From: Effrenium voratum
Lineage: Eukaryota; Sar; Dinophyceae; Suessiales; Symbiodiniaceae
Assembly (NCBI GenBank): GCA_963377175.1
Contig: CAUJNA010002891.1
Span: 724,222-788,221, forward strand
Reading direction: 5' to 3'
Length of the DNA stretch: 64,000 nucleotides
In this document: positions 12,567 to 24,871 of the stretch, piece by piece
Position numbering within the stretch: position 1 is the first letter of the stretch
Layout of the letters: each line of letters begins with the position of its first letter
Made by a program: the position numbers and the translations under genes
Notes under the pieces: model-generated
Database searches by the model: none
Seen by the model: the letters and a program-made list of their open reading frames with translations, nothing else
What the model was told of the DNA's origin: nothing

Positions 12567-12667
12567 TGGCTGCGGGTCAAAGAAGGTACCCAAAATGGCA
12601 CCCTGGTAAATGGAAACAATGACTAAAACCTGTGGTCCGCTGGTGGTTTAATCTTGACCCGGACCCA
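12567..12667. mobile_element. Family A element, long-interior type (copy 4)
   Basis: TGGCTGCGGGTCAAAG to CTTGACCCGGACCCA, with interior GGTACCCAAAATGGCACCCT and ACTAAAACCTGTGG shared with the copies at 36.1, 41.5, 43.4 and 46.0 kb. Confidence 0.7.
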
Positions 12668-13610
12668 TATTTCCCATCCCGCGAAAGAACATGGGGCAGG
12701 ACGCTTCCTCGGCTCTTCCATGCAGTTATTGGGGGCCTATTTGAGGCTTCGCGGACTGGCTTCGCGGAGATTTTTCCGCAAAACCATCTCTGATGTTTGG
12801 GAAAGTTGAATCTATGCGAAAGGGAGCGATGACGCAGGGCTGACTAGATCATTATATCAGGGTTTTGTGGCCATGGCAAAGCCCCCGTCTACGCACATAT
12901 TTCCGTTTTGCGGTTGGATCGGGGCCGTGCCGGGCGGAAACATGTCGGTGACGCAGCACATGATGTTTGTTTATGGTGGGTTCAGCCACCCAGTTGGCAC
13001 GTTCTCTACAGTGAAGTTGGAGAAAGGCGGTATCTGGACCCTGGTGGCTTCGCGGAGGTTGTGCAGAAAAGGCCCACAGTCTCTCGGAAATGGGGTCTGA
13101 AACACACAGATTGAGAAATTTGAGAAAGGGAGACAACGCTCTCGCAGCGCAAGCGATCCTATGACTCCTATGACTCAGTCCCATGACAAGAATTTCTCAA
13201 AGGGACTCTAAACAACAAACCTTGGCTGGCTACTACCATGAAAGACCGGCTTCGCGAAGTGGCTCCGCTTCCCCTGTCTCGATTTAACGAAGCTGCGCAC
13301 AAGGCTTTGCAGGGCTTCGCAGCACACAATGTATCACACAGGTGCCTTCGCGGACCTTTTGGGAGCTCCCCTCAAAGCTAAATTCCTTCATTCAAAAAGA
13401 AGAAGCCCGAGAATCAGCAGGGGCCGTCGATTTTTGGCTTGGGATTCCGTATCAAAGCACCCTCGCCCAGATGACCCTCAAAATAAATCACACCCGCAAC
13501 CTTCCCATGGGGCACCTCAAGCGATTGGCTTCCTGCGCACATCTTCAAACCCAATGCCCCGCCGCTTAGGCCCATTTTTCAGCCTTCCTCTGGCCTCATT
13601 ATTTTGCCAT

Positions 13611-13671
13611 GATCAAAGTCACCCCTAAGTGGTGGGTTAAAGGGAAACAACCCCATTTTCTGACTTTGATA
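13611..13671. repeat. Short inverted repeat, ATCAAAGTCA ends
   Basis: GATCAAAGTCA and TGACTTTGAT face each other about 40 nt apart. Possibly a third, smaller inverted-repeat element; only one copy seen. Confidence 0.4.
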
Positions 13672-13764
13672 ACCCCCAGAAACCGTCAACATAATGACCC
13701 CAGTTCCTCTCCATCGGAAACACGCGCGCGAAAGCCGCGGCAGCTCCCGCGCACCCCGCCTGAC

Positions 13765-13830
13765 CCCGCAGTCCCGGAGGCCCTCCGCCAGCTGCCACAG
13801 TGCTGACTCCTCCGCGCCAGGCCGCGGCGC
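13765..13830 (-). CDS. Downstream gene, exon EESALWQLAEGLRDCG
   Basis: 66 nt in phase 0, reading APRPGAEESALWQLAEGLRD then CG, acceptor TTTTTAG|G, donor GGG|GTCAGG. The frame stays open further (VRRGARELPRLSRA), so a later donor is possible. Helical; resembles TPR/ARM-type solenoid sequence only in general character. Confidence 0.6.
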
Positions 13831-14590
13831 CTAAAAACTGAATCTGCTCGAGCAATCCGGTTGAGCAGCCCAGGGGAACCGCTGGGTTTAACTCCCACCC
13901 TTCAGAAAAAGAGAAGCACCCATGGCAAAACGCCGGAAATTGGATCACAAGAGGATGGCGATAAATATCTGGTTTGGGGGAAGGGAGTACATAAAAAGCT
14001 TGTCCCGGTCCCAGAATCATTCCCCTACAAAATGTGAAATCGATTCTCCCACATTACTCAGCAAAACCATTGAGAGCAGAAATTGGGGACGCCTTGTGTA
14101 TGCATTCTTCCAGAAAAAAAATCAAGGGAAACTAAACGGAAAGGATGATGCTTCAACGGAAACCAAAAGGGAATGAAATGGATTGCGTGAGCGTGGGCGG
14201 AAAGCGTGACCACCTAGTTCACCTGAGTGTGCCAATTACGGGCGGGCCTTGGCGCATGCCACGAAAATCAGGTGTCAGCGCTGGACAAAAGGTGCAGCTA
14301 GATTGTGCAAAATTTGGTGCAACAGCAAATCAGCCTCTTATGCTGCTTTATCTCTTCATGTTGCTTGACCCAGGTTACCCTGGTCCGAGAAACATGCACG
14401 AGTTGGCCCAATGTGAGAAAAAGCGGGGATGTTTCTCATCCAGGAAAGGCCTGAAGTTCCCTGCGGTAGAAATGGACACCCAGGAACCAAGCATTCCATC
14501 ATTTTGCCACTGGTCATAAGTTGTTGCAGCTCGTTGGATTGCAAATGCAGAAGTCCAGAACTGTGGGGAGGCGGTGGTACAGGTGGTACA

Positions 14591-14707
14591 GGTGAGTCAC
14601 AATCAAAACATGGTAACTATTCCAGTGTCAAGAACCAGAAGGCCGCCGCACCTGAACATGGCAAGGGTGCTAGCCTTCGCCTTCCCTGGTTTTGATTGTG
14701 CCTCAGG
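14591..14707. mobile_element. Family B inverted-repeat element (copy 1)
   Basis: GGTGAGTCACAATCAAAACA to CTGGTTTTGATTGTGCCTCA: 17-20 bp imperfect terminal inverted repeats with an unrelated interior. It lies 44 nt beyond the donor of the acidic exon at 14751-14813. Confidence 0.6.
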
Positions 14708-14750
14708 TCAAGCCGGCCGGCCCGCGAAGCCCGCTCAAACGCGCCCGCAC

Positions 14751-14813
14751 CTGCTGATCCTTTTGCGGCTCATCGCAAGCCTCGTCCTCGCCATACTCCA
14801 CTTGCTGGGTATC
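14751..14813 (-). CDS. Downstream gene, acidic exon DTQQVEYGEDEACDEPQKD
   Basis: 63 nt in phase 0, acceptor CATTCAG|G, donor CAGCAG|GTGCGG; both sites are clear. Acidic linker-like sequence. A family B inverted-repeat element lies 44 nt beyond the donor. Confidence 0.6.
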
Positions 14814-14995
14814 CTGAATGTCTGACCAACGTCGGGTAGGTCACGCGGCTCAAGAAGCTAGCTTGCTCTCACGGGAGAATATGGGTAACCCCACCAGCCA
14901 TTCCTGACAATAAACTATTTATGCCTCTGACGGGGACCACTCCGTATTTCCTATGCAGAAGCAAGAGAAACCAACCAACGACTTGTGCCTGGCAC

Positions 14996-15088
14996 CTGGC
15001 GACCTTCAGCGATGCACCCGAAAAGCGTGCGACGCGCCTGCAGAAATCGCTGCAGGGCGTCTTCGATGGACGGGCCGCCGCCCAGTGC
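14996..15088 (-). CDS. Downstream gene, exon SIEDALQRFLQARRTLFG
   Basis: 93 nt in phase 0, reading ALGGGPSIEDALQRFLQARR then TLFGCIAEGRQ, acceptor GCCGCAG|G, donor CGCCAG|GTGCCA. It opens a third minus-strand exon train of helix-rich sequence. I do not recognise the protein. It may be a new gene or a continuation of the UTP15-like gene. Confidence 0.55.
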
Positions 15089-15589
15089 CTGCGGCGGAAG
15101 CGCCCACTGGGAGAGCGGCGGAGAGCGGCGCAGGTCACACAAAGGCTGTGCGGAGTACCTAAACTTTTGAGGCAAGAAAATGATCACTGACGGCCTCCCA
15201 TAAGCCTTACAAAATCTTGGTTGCTGTTGACCCCTCTGCAAAAAGTGTAACTTGTTGTGGCTTCAGTGGAAACCCCTTGCTTTTCCAAAAAGTGAAAGTC
15301 TAAAGATCCAACCCAATGGCAATCAAGAAATTGGGCTCCACCTTCCAGCCAGGCAAGCGCCCTGGTGGGTTCACCCTGCCTGCAAGAGCCATTCTGAATC
15401 TGCAGATGCTGGTAAGACTGCCAATGGCAGCCAACAGAAGGCCCATCGCAAGAGCAGCATTGACGGCAAGTGCTATCAGGGTAGCAAGCTGTGATGCTCC
15501 GGGAGGTGCTAGTGGATGTGATGGGGGTGTTAACGGAGTAGCTGGTATTGCTGATGTTGGTGGTGAGGATGGTGCTGGTTCTGGTGCTG

Positions 15590-15960
15590 GTGGTGGTAGG
15601 TGGCGGGTAGGTAGGTGGGTGCTGGTAGGTAGGTAGGTAGGTAGGTGGGTGCTGGTAGGTAAAGGTGGGTGGTGGTGGTTGGTAGGTAGGCGGTAGGTAG
15701 ATGATAGGTAGGTGGTAGGTAGGTGGTAGGTAGGTGGTAGGTAGGTGGCAGGTAGGTGGTAGGTGGGTGGTAGGTAGGTGGTAGGTAGGTGGTAGGTAGG
15801 TGCCAGGTAGGTGGTAGGTATTGTGGTGGTTGTCGTGGTGGTGGTGGTGGTGGTGGTGGTGGTGGTGGTGGTGGTGGTGGTGGTGGTGGTGGTGGTGGTG
15901 GTTGTCGTGGTTGTGGTGGTTGTGGTGGTTGTGGTGGTTGTGGTGGTTGTGGTGGTGGTA
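15590..15960. repeat. GGTAGGTA / GGT / TTGTGG repeats
   Basis: Degenerate GGTAGGTGGTAG, a pure GGT run at about 15836-15901, then TTGTGGTGG. The long open frames of poly-Thr/His/Pro type over it are artefacts. Confidence 0.9.
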
Positions 15961-16949
15961 GTGATCTGTTGCGGGCGCTGTGCCACGCTGGCTCTGGGCT
16001 GAAAGAGCAGTGACCCTCTGCTGCCACAATGCGGCAATCGGATGTTGCACAGAGAAAACGGGGCAACCGACTCCATGGAGAGACTTGACTTGCCGGAGAA
16101 CATCTCAGCCAAATGGCTGCGTTTTACAAGCACCTTTCGGAATCTCAGGCCTTAGCCTGATCTGAGAGCGGCATCGGCAACACAAATCTATAGCTACTAT
16201 GAATGTCTCTGCTTGACATTATCCCATGAAACTGATTCTGCTCACAGCTTACCCTTATGGAAAAATGAGTTATTTAGTTTCCCTGCGGCAAATCGCCCAT
16301 GAGCCTTGCACATACTCACTTTCTCCTTTGCTCCTGATGCAACACAGGCAGCGCGACGGGATCCGAGGTGCTGGACCCTCAAACGCCAAAGCTTGCTCCG
16401 AGCTCAAGAAACACATATCTAAACATTGAACCACGGGGCTTGCTCAGTGCGTTTGACTACCAGCCTTCAGACCTCCACGTTAACATCACTGTCCGAGCGC
16501 CGCGACCCGCAAGCCGAAATCAGCATGGACGAAGCTCTACAAACAGCGCTCCCTGGGCATCGGCAGGCCTGTTAACAGCAGCTGGACTGTTGGCCGCTTA
16601 AGCCTGAAACACATTTCGGGTTTGTTTTGAAGGGAAGCGGCAGGCAAACCTTCCCTACTTTGGGGGTTCCCATGTTGAGCCTGAAACACGCATCCATTTG
16701 CTGTGCTGCAGGAGACCCCACTGCCGGCCATCAACCGACGCCCCGGTGCTCAGAGGTTAAGGCGCTTGAGAGGCTGCTACGACTGGCAGAAGAGGACCTC
16801 GGTTACGCAGTTAGGCCAGTTTCTCATGGTACAGTCAGACCCAATGAACAAATCATGGTAATTCCCCCCTTCCCAAGTGAAGATCCCCTTGGCAGGCCGC
16901 GAGAAGCGGTCATGCAAGCTGGCCCCCGTTTGCCTTGCAACAAACTTCT

Positions 16950-18960
16950 GGTCACGTCATGCTGATGAGCATTTCCAAATACAACATGGCGTTCACGGTC
17001 AACTCGTCCGAGGAAAAAAGAACAGCATTGTGACTCAAGAGCCATGCCAGCCTCTCTACTGGCACTCTGAAACAGCATGTGTTCAGTGCCATCTGTAGTT
17101 GGAGATGACGGACTTTCTGCGAGGGGTGGCCCGTTGGTGGAGAGACCGCCACGGTGCACGATTCCGGCTGTGCAAGCGTCGTGCGGATGCGGGGCAGTCG
17201 CACAAGAAGCGGGCACTGCGGCAGACCTTTGCCGCCAACAAGCTCATGCTGCCGACACGCTTGTCCACAAGGCTGCGGTCACCACAGGGGAGACCAAGAC
17301 TGTGCTTGGGCTGAAGCGGAAGCATCTTCCAGGGCATGTGCCTCTTCACAGTAACCCGCAGTTCAACAAAAAACTGCGCTCGCTGGATGCCAAGAACAAG
17401 GACAGAAAGTGCAAACAGCAGGCCTTGGCATTAAAGCGGCGCCTTGCGCCTGCGAGCTGCGCGTATGAAGTGGGGAATCTGCGTCAAGCAACTCTGCTTT
17501 CACCTCGGAGGCTGCCTTCAGACGACAAAGCCTCAGGCTTTGCTGGCAGGAAGAAGATCAAGGTTGTCGATGCCAGCGGAAGCAGTTCTGAGCTGCCCAA
17601 GCTGACGACTTGTCAGACAATCACTGTGTGGAAGCTAGGCCAAAGCTCCAGCATGAATGAGGTGCTTGAGGCAGTTCGCACACGCAACGTGGTTCTTGTG
17701 GACTCCGAAACACATTGCCAAGCGCTCCCAAAGCACATGCCGTCGGAGCCCCAGTTGCTTTCCTGCCCTCACGCAACAGCAGCGCGCCACTGTTAAAAGC
17801 AAGCCTCATGCAGCTGGCAGTATAGTTGTGTTCTGGGTGGTCCTGCTGACGTTTTGCCAGTTGCTGCGTACCGATTCAGCATGCCTGCAAGGCAATCTAG
17901 TGCTTGTCACTTTGTGTAAGAAGAGCAGCGGCGTCAAACAACGCCAAGCAGAGCGGGGGCTCATTTTAACTAGCTACTCTTGTAGGTCCAATGGCCAGTC
18001 GGGCAATGCTGCAGAGAGAGAGAGAGAGAGAATTGCCACTGCTTCTTCGGCAATTTCAAAAAGAAGGTTTGACAGCCGATCGTCTCAGGCCCTTCCCGCT
18101 ATGTGTTGGCACCACGGATTCCGTTGTGTTTCGGAAGCGGAGAGCTGAACAGCTCCCTACGTGTCAGACAGTTCTTTGACCCGGGCATTCACCAACGCAA
18201 GCGAAGCCAGCCTGGCCGCAAAGGCTTTCAGGACAAGGTTAGGGGAAGTACTCAGAGTTTCCCAATCTTGCTGGCGGCGTAGCAAGATGCTGTTCAGGCC
18301 ATTGTTCTCGCATGTCTACTTGGCACTGGTGGCTTTGGGCAAGCCAATCTTGGAGCGGCGTTCCTGGCCGCACTGGTGCCGTGTGATATGGCACTTGCCG
18401 TGCAGCAGCCCAGCCGCCTTTGTGCCAAATGCTGAGTTCTTGGCAAAGCACGAGCGATCTTGGCGGTTCCTGTGCGCGCTTGGCACAAAGCGCCTTGGCC
18501 TGCCAGTCGCTTTGGGAAGCTGCAAGGGGGTGTCTCCGGGAATTTTGACCAGGTTTCTGTCTTTTGCCATAGCGCGGCAGCAAAGTGACGGACGAAGAAC
18601 GATTGGCTTCGTTTGTTGCGAACTGACCCCCGGCCCCCACGGTTTGAGTTTGATTCGGTCACATGGCTGTTCAACATTGTAGCATATTAAAGGATGCGGC
18701 TCAGGTGTAGAGGGTGAAAAGGTGTGGCCTGCTGCAGGCGCGCTCTGTTTGATTTGCCCATCGCAAGAAACAAGTTGTCGGATCTCATTTCCTTTGTCCT
18801 GGAGATGCCCTTCCCTGATGGAGAGCTTGATGAACACCCAGCTTTGTCCTCATGACTTCTGCTTTTTCCGCTGGGTTTGCTTGAGAGTCCTAGGGCGCAA
18901 GTTTTCGACAGCCCGGGAGTCCCCAAGATAAGGTTCAATGAAGTGGGCATGACTAGCATT
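16950..18960 (+). pseudogene. Decayed plus-strand coding sequence, unidentified
   Basis: A 239-codon frame (17077-17796) is the longest plus-strand one here that is not simple repeat. It is Lys-rich, with stretches such as GLKRKHLPGHVPLHSNPQF, KNKDRKCKQQALALKRR and FAGRKKIKVVDASGSSS. Protein-like reading then continues in shifted frames with in-frame stops, to LSDLISFVLEMPFPDGELDE near 18.8 kb. This looks like one protein eroded by frameshifts, perhaps a processed or transposed copy. The family was not recognised, and the length of the 5' open part keeps a real gene possible. Confidence 0.4.
18018..18031. repeat. Short GA repeat
   Basis: AGAGAGAGAGAGAG inside the decayed coding region. Confidence 0.9.
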
Positions 18961-19499
18961 TGGTGGATTGCAATTTAAGAGTAGCCAGAGCCGAGCTGCT
19001 TCCAGCAGATTTCACTTGGAAGGGGTGAGTTTGGCGCTCGGCTTAATCCTTCCCCCAGAGGATAGAATGATCAAGTTTTAGTATTTTTTGCGGACGGTTC
19101 TTATTGTTCGGTTCCATTGCTTTTTGGCCAAACTTGTTCCAGTCTGCGTTGTTAGGTACTCAAAGGGGACCCTTTTGGTTTGAAAAAAACGTGTTCAGAA
19201 TGCAACTTTTGAGCTTCGCCCTAATAAAGCGACAGCACCCTTGTTTTCGAAAAAGCCTTTTCATAAAAGCCGCTGTTTGCGAATAGAGAGCCTCATGCTA
19301 AAAACCTTTGTTTGCTAATGGGGCTCTATAGAACCGCTAGGCAGCCCCAGATCGCTGCTAGGCTGGCCCTTAATAAGGGAGTTTTGGGTAGTTTAAACTA
19401 AGTAGCCGGGAATTTTTGAGGGCCGGCTGGAAGGGTGTTTCTTCAAGGGCTTCGCCCATCACCAGCTGCGCGGGCATTTTCTCGAATGTTTTCCCTCAT

Positions 19500-19800
19500 G
19501 CAACCTCGCCCACTCACCCACGCGCGCACGCGCGCACGCACACGCTGGCTGGCTTGCTGTCACTCAGTCACTCAGAGACTCACTCACTCACCCACTCACT
19601 CACCCACCCACTTACCCAGGTGCTCACTTGCCTACTTACCTACGTGCCTACTTACTTACTTGCTTACTTACGCGCGCGTCGCGTGCACGCACCCACGCAC
19701 GCACGCACGCACGCAGCATCCCCAGCGTTGTCCCCAGCATCCCCAGCATTTTCCCCAGCACCCCCAGCATTGTCCTCAGCATCTCCTGCGTCCTCACCTA
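19500..19800. repeat. CACG, CTCACTCA, CTTACTTA and CCCAGCATT repeats
   Basis: Successive degenerate tetranucleotides followed by a 10-bp CCCCAGCATT(G/T) repeat at about 19714-19785. Open frames over it are low-complexity. Confidence 0.85.
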
Positions 19801-20559
19801 GCAGCCGATGGCTCGAAAGGATTTAAACACGCGATGGGCGCAGAGCCCCTCTAGATGCTGGGGATGCTAAAGCTCAAGCGGAGCCATCAGCAGCAACTCG
19901 GGTCGGCCCAACGCAATGTTTCACGGCAGTAGTTGCCGTGTTTGTGGAGCTCTCTCAAAGCGTCCCAAAAAACAGGGTCCAAGCAATGCAAAGCCAGGGG
20001 CCGCGTGTCCCGAAAACGGCCTGCGTCATTCGATTCAGCCTACGCCTAAGCTGTGGCGCTCGCGCTACGCGCTCGCTTAAGATAACACAGCGCGGCTGGA
20101 TTCACCAGGCTGACGCCTGCTGGTGATGGTGGCGGTGTAGAGCGCGTAAGTCCGGGAGTAATTCCTAAACCGCGCTCGGAGGAGTCAAGGGTCGAACCCA
20201 TGGTCAGCCCCAGGGCCGGGCCCCCAAGCTAACCCCACGGGCGGGCTGGGCTGAACCCAAGCAACGGACAGCGAGCGCCCAAGCCGGCAAGGAGGGCAAG
20301 CCCAGGGCCAGCCCCTGGGCTAAAATGAGCTGCGTTCTTTCTAGCGCACAGTTCATAACTCATAGTTGTATACAACACCAGTCTCTTCTTGGTTGTGAGT
20401 GAGCTCAGCGCGGGAGGGGTTGGCGGATTGTTGGGGGTAATTACAGTAAATGGAACACGAAGGGGACCTTATTCTTCATCGTTTCTACCTGCAGTGGGCG
20501 CTTGAAGCCCAAGCTTCCTAGCTTCGAATGTAAGATGAAGTGTCCACCCGCTGTTTGCT

Positions 20560-20960
20560 AATGTTGGGACCAACGCCAAACAGAAACAGGGAGACTGAAT
20601 CAACAAGCCTACTCCGAAAATGCAAGCTAGCTGCCGGTTTTGAGCTGAGAGCTTGGTGCCTCCGGACCCAGCCTAGTTTTGCAAGCGCGGACCGCGCAAG
20701 TCTTTTTTCAAATAATATCTGGAAGAGGGCTGCGGATTTTCGCCCCGGCTGCAGTATTTCAGCAGTGCAAATGCCGTGTTGCTCAGGAAGGACAAGCTGT
20801 GGCACTTCCACAAGCCGGGCGATGTGCCGAAACGCTCGCCTGGGAAGCTAGTGCTGCCAAATCGCGGATGTTTTTTCAGCGGCGAAACAGCTGCGCCTGC
20901 TCGACAGAGCGGGGGGGGTGCAGCACAAAGCTGTCCGGGGATAGATGCACTTGCGGGGAG
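20560..20960 (+). pseudogene. Possible decayed coding fragment
   Basis: Plus-strand readings such as LLRKDKLWHFHKPGDVPKRS and SPGKLVLPNRGCFF interrupted by stops. Weak; could be part of the same relic as 21208-21480. Confidence 0.25.
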
Positions 20961-21207
20961 TGAGTGCAAAATGGAAGCATTCGCACCATTATGCCCTTCT
21001 ATTTATGTCCCACCTGTAAATCTGCGAAAACCGTGTCAGTGATAAACCATTAACGAATGTCCAGGTGATGTCAGCCAGATCCGAACGGCAAGTTGCTTTC
21101 CTTTCTCTGCATCGCTCCCAATGCGGCCAGTTTTTCCTCCGCTTGCTCGCAGGCCGATATCTGCTGACGCGGCCGCCGCGGCAGCGCCCAACCACCCTCC
21201 CCCTTAA

Positions 21208-21480
21208 GTTTTTCGCAAGAAGGGAAAAGCCAACCTAGTGGCGAAGATTACGTGGCTTTCCTCAGCTGAGTGGCTAAGTCCTCTTCTACACAAAGATGCT
21301 CTCAACCGCGCCATTGGTCTCAAAGAGAGACTCCTGGAGTGAGCGGCCGAACTGGCTGCCTTGGTTAAGGATGCGAACAGGCGCAATGTTGCGTTGAGAG
21401 TTATCTTGGATAAATGTGGTGGCCCCTCTTGCCGAGGATTTACTTTCTATCCCAACGGTTTTTTTCCACGTCTAGGGCTG
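21208..21480 (+). pseudogene. Decayed plus-strand coding fragment
   Basis: One frame reads FRKKGKANLVAKITWLSSAE, then WLSPLLHKDALNRAIGLKER, an in-frame stop, and AALVKDANRRNVALRVILDK. It ends where the telomere-like tract starts. The conserved protein-like character across a single stop suggests a recent pseudogene. Family unknown. Confidence 0.45.
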
Positions 21481-21697
21481 CTGGCTTAGGTTGGCTTTAG
21501 TCCTGGCCTAGGGTTGTTTTCGTAGATGTTTAGACTTGGTTTAGGGCTGGCTGAAAATTAGGTGCTTCAGGGCGGTTAAAGCTGGCTTGGCGTTGGCTTA
21601 TAGGGTTGTTCAGGAAGGTTTGTGGTGCGTTTGGGTTGGTTTAGGGTTGGCTTAGGGTTGGTTTGGAACTGGTTTAGGGTTGGTTCAAGTCAGCCCG

Positions 21698-21965
21698 TGC
21701 AACACTGCACACATGTCTGTTAAATGATAAGCACATCCGTTCAGCACACAACCTGAGCCCGTACCCACTGCACACAAGCACCACTGCACACATGCCTGCC
21801 AAGCGATAAGCACACCTGTTCAACTGGCCCGTGCGCCGCTGCACACGTGCCTGCCAGATGACAAGCACACCCGTACAACTGCTGTGCACCAACCGCTGCA
21901 CACAAACTGAGTGCGTGCCCTGCTGCAACGGCACGCCGGTTCAAATGAACCCACGCGCCACTGCC
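21698..21965. repeat. Minisatellite with CACTGCACACATGCCTGCC units
   Basis: Three to four imperfect copies (about 60-75 bp) of CACTGCACAC(A/G)TG(C/T)CTG, then GATAAGCACAC(C/A)(T/C)GT and CAACTGGCCCGTGC, embedded in the telomere-like tract. Confidence 0.7.
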
Positions 21966-22479
21966 AGTTCGAGGTTGGTTTCGGATTGGGCTTGGGGTGG
22001 TTTAGGGCGGGTTTATGGTGGGGTTGGGTTGGTTAGGGTCGGTTTGAAGTTGGCTTAGGGTTGGTTGAAGGCGGGGTGGGCAGGAACGGTGAAGTGCGGT
22101 TTAGGCTTGATGAGGGTACGTTTAAGCTTTAAGCTTGGTTTACGGTTGGCTCAGGTGGCTTTATGGTTTGGCTTTGGGGTGGATAAAGGCCGGCTTGTGG
22201 TTTAGGGTTGGCTTGGAATTGGCATTGGCTTTGGGCTGGTTCAAGGCTGGCTCAAGGTTGTTTTTTTCGGCTGGCTGCGGGTTGTTCAGTGTTGGCTTAG
22301 GGTTGTTCTCAGGTCGGCTGATGCGCGGCTAACGCACATGGGTTAGGCTTGCTTTAGGGCTGGCTTGGGGCGGTTTCGGGTTGGTTTGGGTTGACTAAAG
22401 GTGGCTTCGGGATTGCTGTGGGCTAGGTTTAGGAGGGTTAGGCTTGCTGGTTTGTTTAGGGGTGGTTCAGGGTTGCTTG

Positions 22480-22630
22480 CCTGATTGCTTGCTTGCGGCT
22501 GAATTCGGGTTGTTTTAGGGCTGGCTCAGGGTCCGTTAAGCTGCTTAGCTAGCTTGCTCGCTCGCTTGCTTGCTTGTTCCCCTGCTTGCTTGGGTTTCGT
22601 TTGCATTCTTGCTTGCCTGCTTGCTCTCCG
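22480..22630. repeat. Short TTGC-rich patch
   Basis: GCTTGCTTGC words inside the telomere-like tract, a small copy of the large array that follows. Confidence 0.7.
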
Positions 22631-23059
22631 GATTTGTGTAGTGCGGTTGAGGGCTGATTTATGGTGGGGTTAGGGGAAGTTTAAGTTATTCTTGGTTTAA
22701 GGTTGGCTCAGGGTGGCTTTATGGTTTGGCTTTGGGGTGGGTAAAGTCGGGCGGTTTAAGGTTGGCTTGGAACTGGCTTCGGGTTGGTTCAGGGTTGACC
22801 CAAGCATTTTTAAGGCTGTTCCGGCTTGGTTAAAGTTTGGCTTAGGGTTGGTCTCAGGTCGGCTTTCGTGTGGCTTAGGCACGTGGGTTTGGCTTGCTTT
22901 AGGGCTGTTTAGGGTTGGTTTAGGGTTCCGCTTGCTCGCTGCTTTGCAGTTGGCTTAAGGTTGTTCTAGGGCTGGTTCAGGATTGACTAAGGTGGGTTTA
23001 AGGTTGGCTTCGGGTCGGCTAAGGATGGGGTAGGTCTGGTCTGTTTAGGGGTGGTTCCG

Positions 23060-24205
<1,146 letters not shown>

Positions 24206-24832
24206 GAAAGTAGTGGAAAAAAATCCCCGCTGGGGTGGAAAATTATTCCCCGTAAAAATGGCTCACCGATAAATGTGGGCGAAGCCCCGTTCTCACACTC
24301 AAGTCCATTTTAGAAACTGGAATTGCGAGAGGAAGGGTAGGTCTTCTAAATATGATAGGATTGGATAGAACTGAAAACGAAGAATTGAATCAGCATGGAT
24401 AAGTTCAAAACGAAAAAGGGTTGGATGGGACAAAGCAATGCGAAGAACAGGTGTCCGGACTGGTTGTCGTTGCTCGATGATTCACACTCTCTGCACTGAG
24501 AGACTGCCCCTTCCCAGCCAAGCAGGGCACTCGTGGAAGAGTCACTGTCATGCTGTTCTGCTGGGAGTTGTTGATCATCTCAAATTAACATAGTGATTGA
24601 CCGGTGTGTGCACACTGACACCTAGCTGTGGAAGTAGAGAATGTTTGCCCGGACGGTATGAGCCCAAATTAGAAGGCATAACGGGCAACTCTCTAGCAAA
24701 AATCAGGGGCCCTTTCCGGGGGTTGGTGTCCTTTTCTTTCGTTAAAACTATCCACAAAACCGTTTTGAGACGCACCCACACCAAATCTTGAGCTCCTGGT
24801 GCTCCCTGCGTTCCCAGAAGGCCTAAACAGAA

Positions 24833-24871
24833 GAAGCTCCTGGTTGCTAAGCTCCTGTAGGACCTGGCAAG
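24833..24871 (-). CDS. Weak candidate exon VLQELSNQELLLF
   Basis: Minus-strand reading VLQELSNQELLLF after acceptor-like GCTTGCCAG|G. It could be the next UTP15 C-terminal helix. Donor and frame are not fixed. Confidence 0.25.

Larger units (their letters stand above)
21475..23050. repeat. Degenerate telomere-like tract (TTTAGGG-type)
   Basis: Hundreds of bases built from GGTTTAGGG, GGCTTAGGG and TTGG words, irregularly spaced, all with the G-rich strand on plus. TTTAGGG is the telomere repeat of dinoflagellates and plants. This is a diverged interstitial version with a different minisatellite at 21698-21965. Confidence 0.7.

Noticed and set aside
15380..15510. Minus reading LATLIALAVNAALAMGLLLA that looks like a transmembrane exon with a possible GT donor
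   Set aside because: Next to a repeat, other frames are open and it does not fit its neighbours; kept out of the exon list.
15184..16133. 288- and 277-codon minus frames (poly-His, poly-Thr, Thr/Tyr/Leu/Pro)
   Set aside because: GGT and GGTA repeats read on minus.
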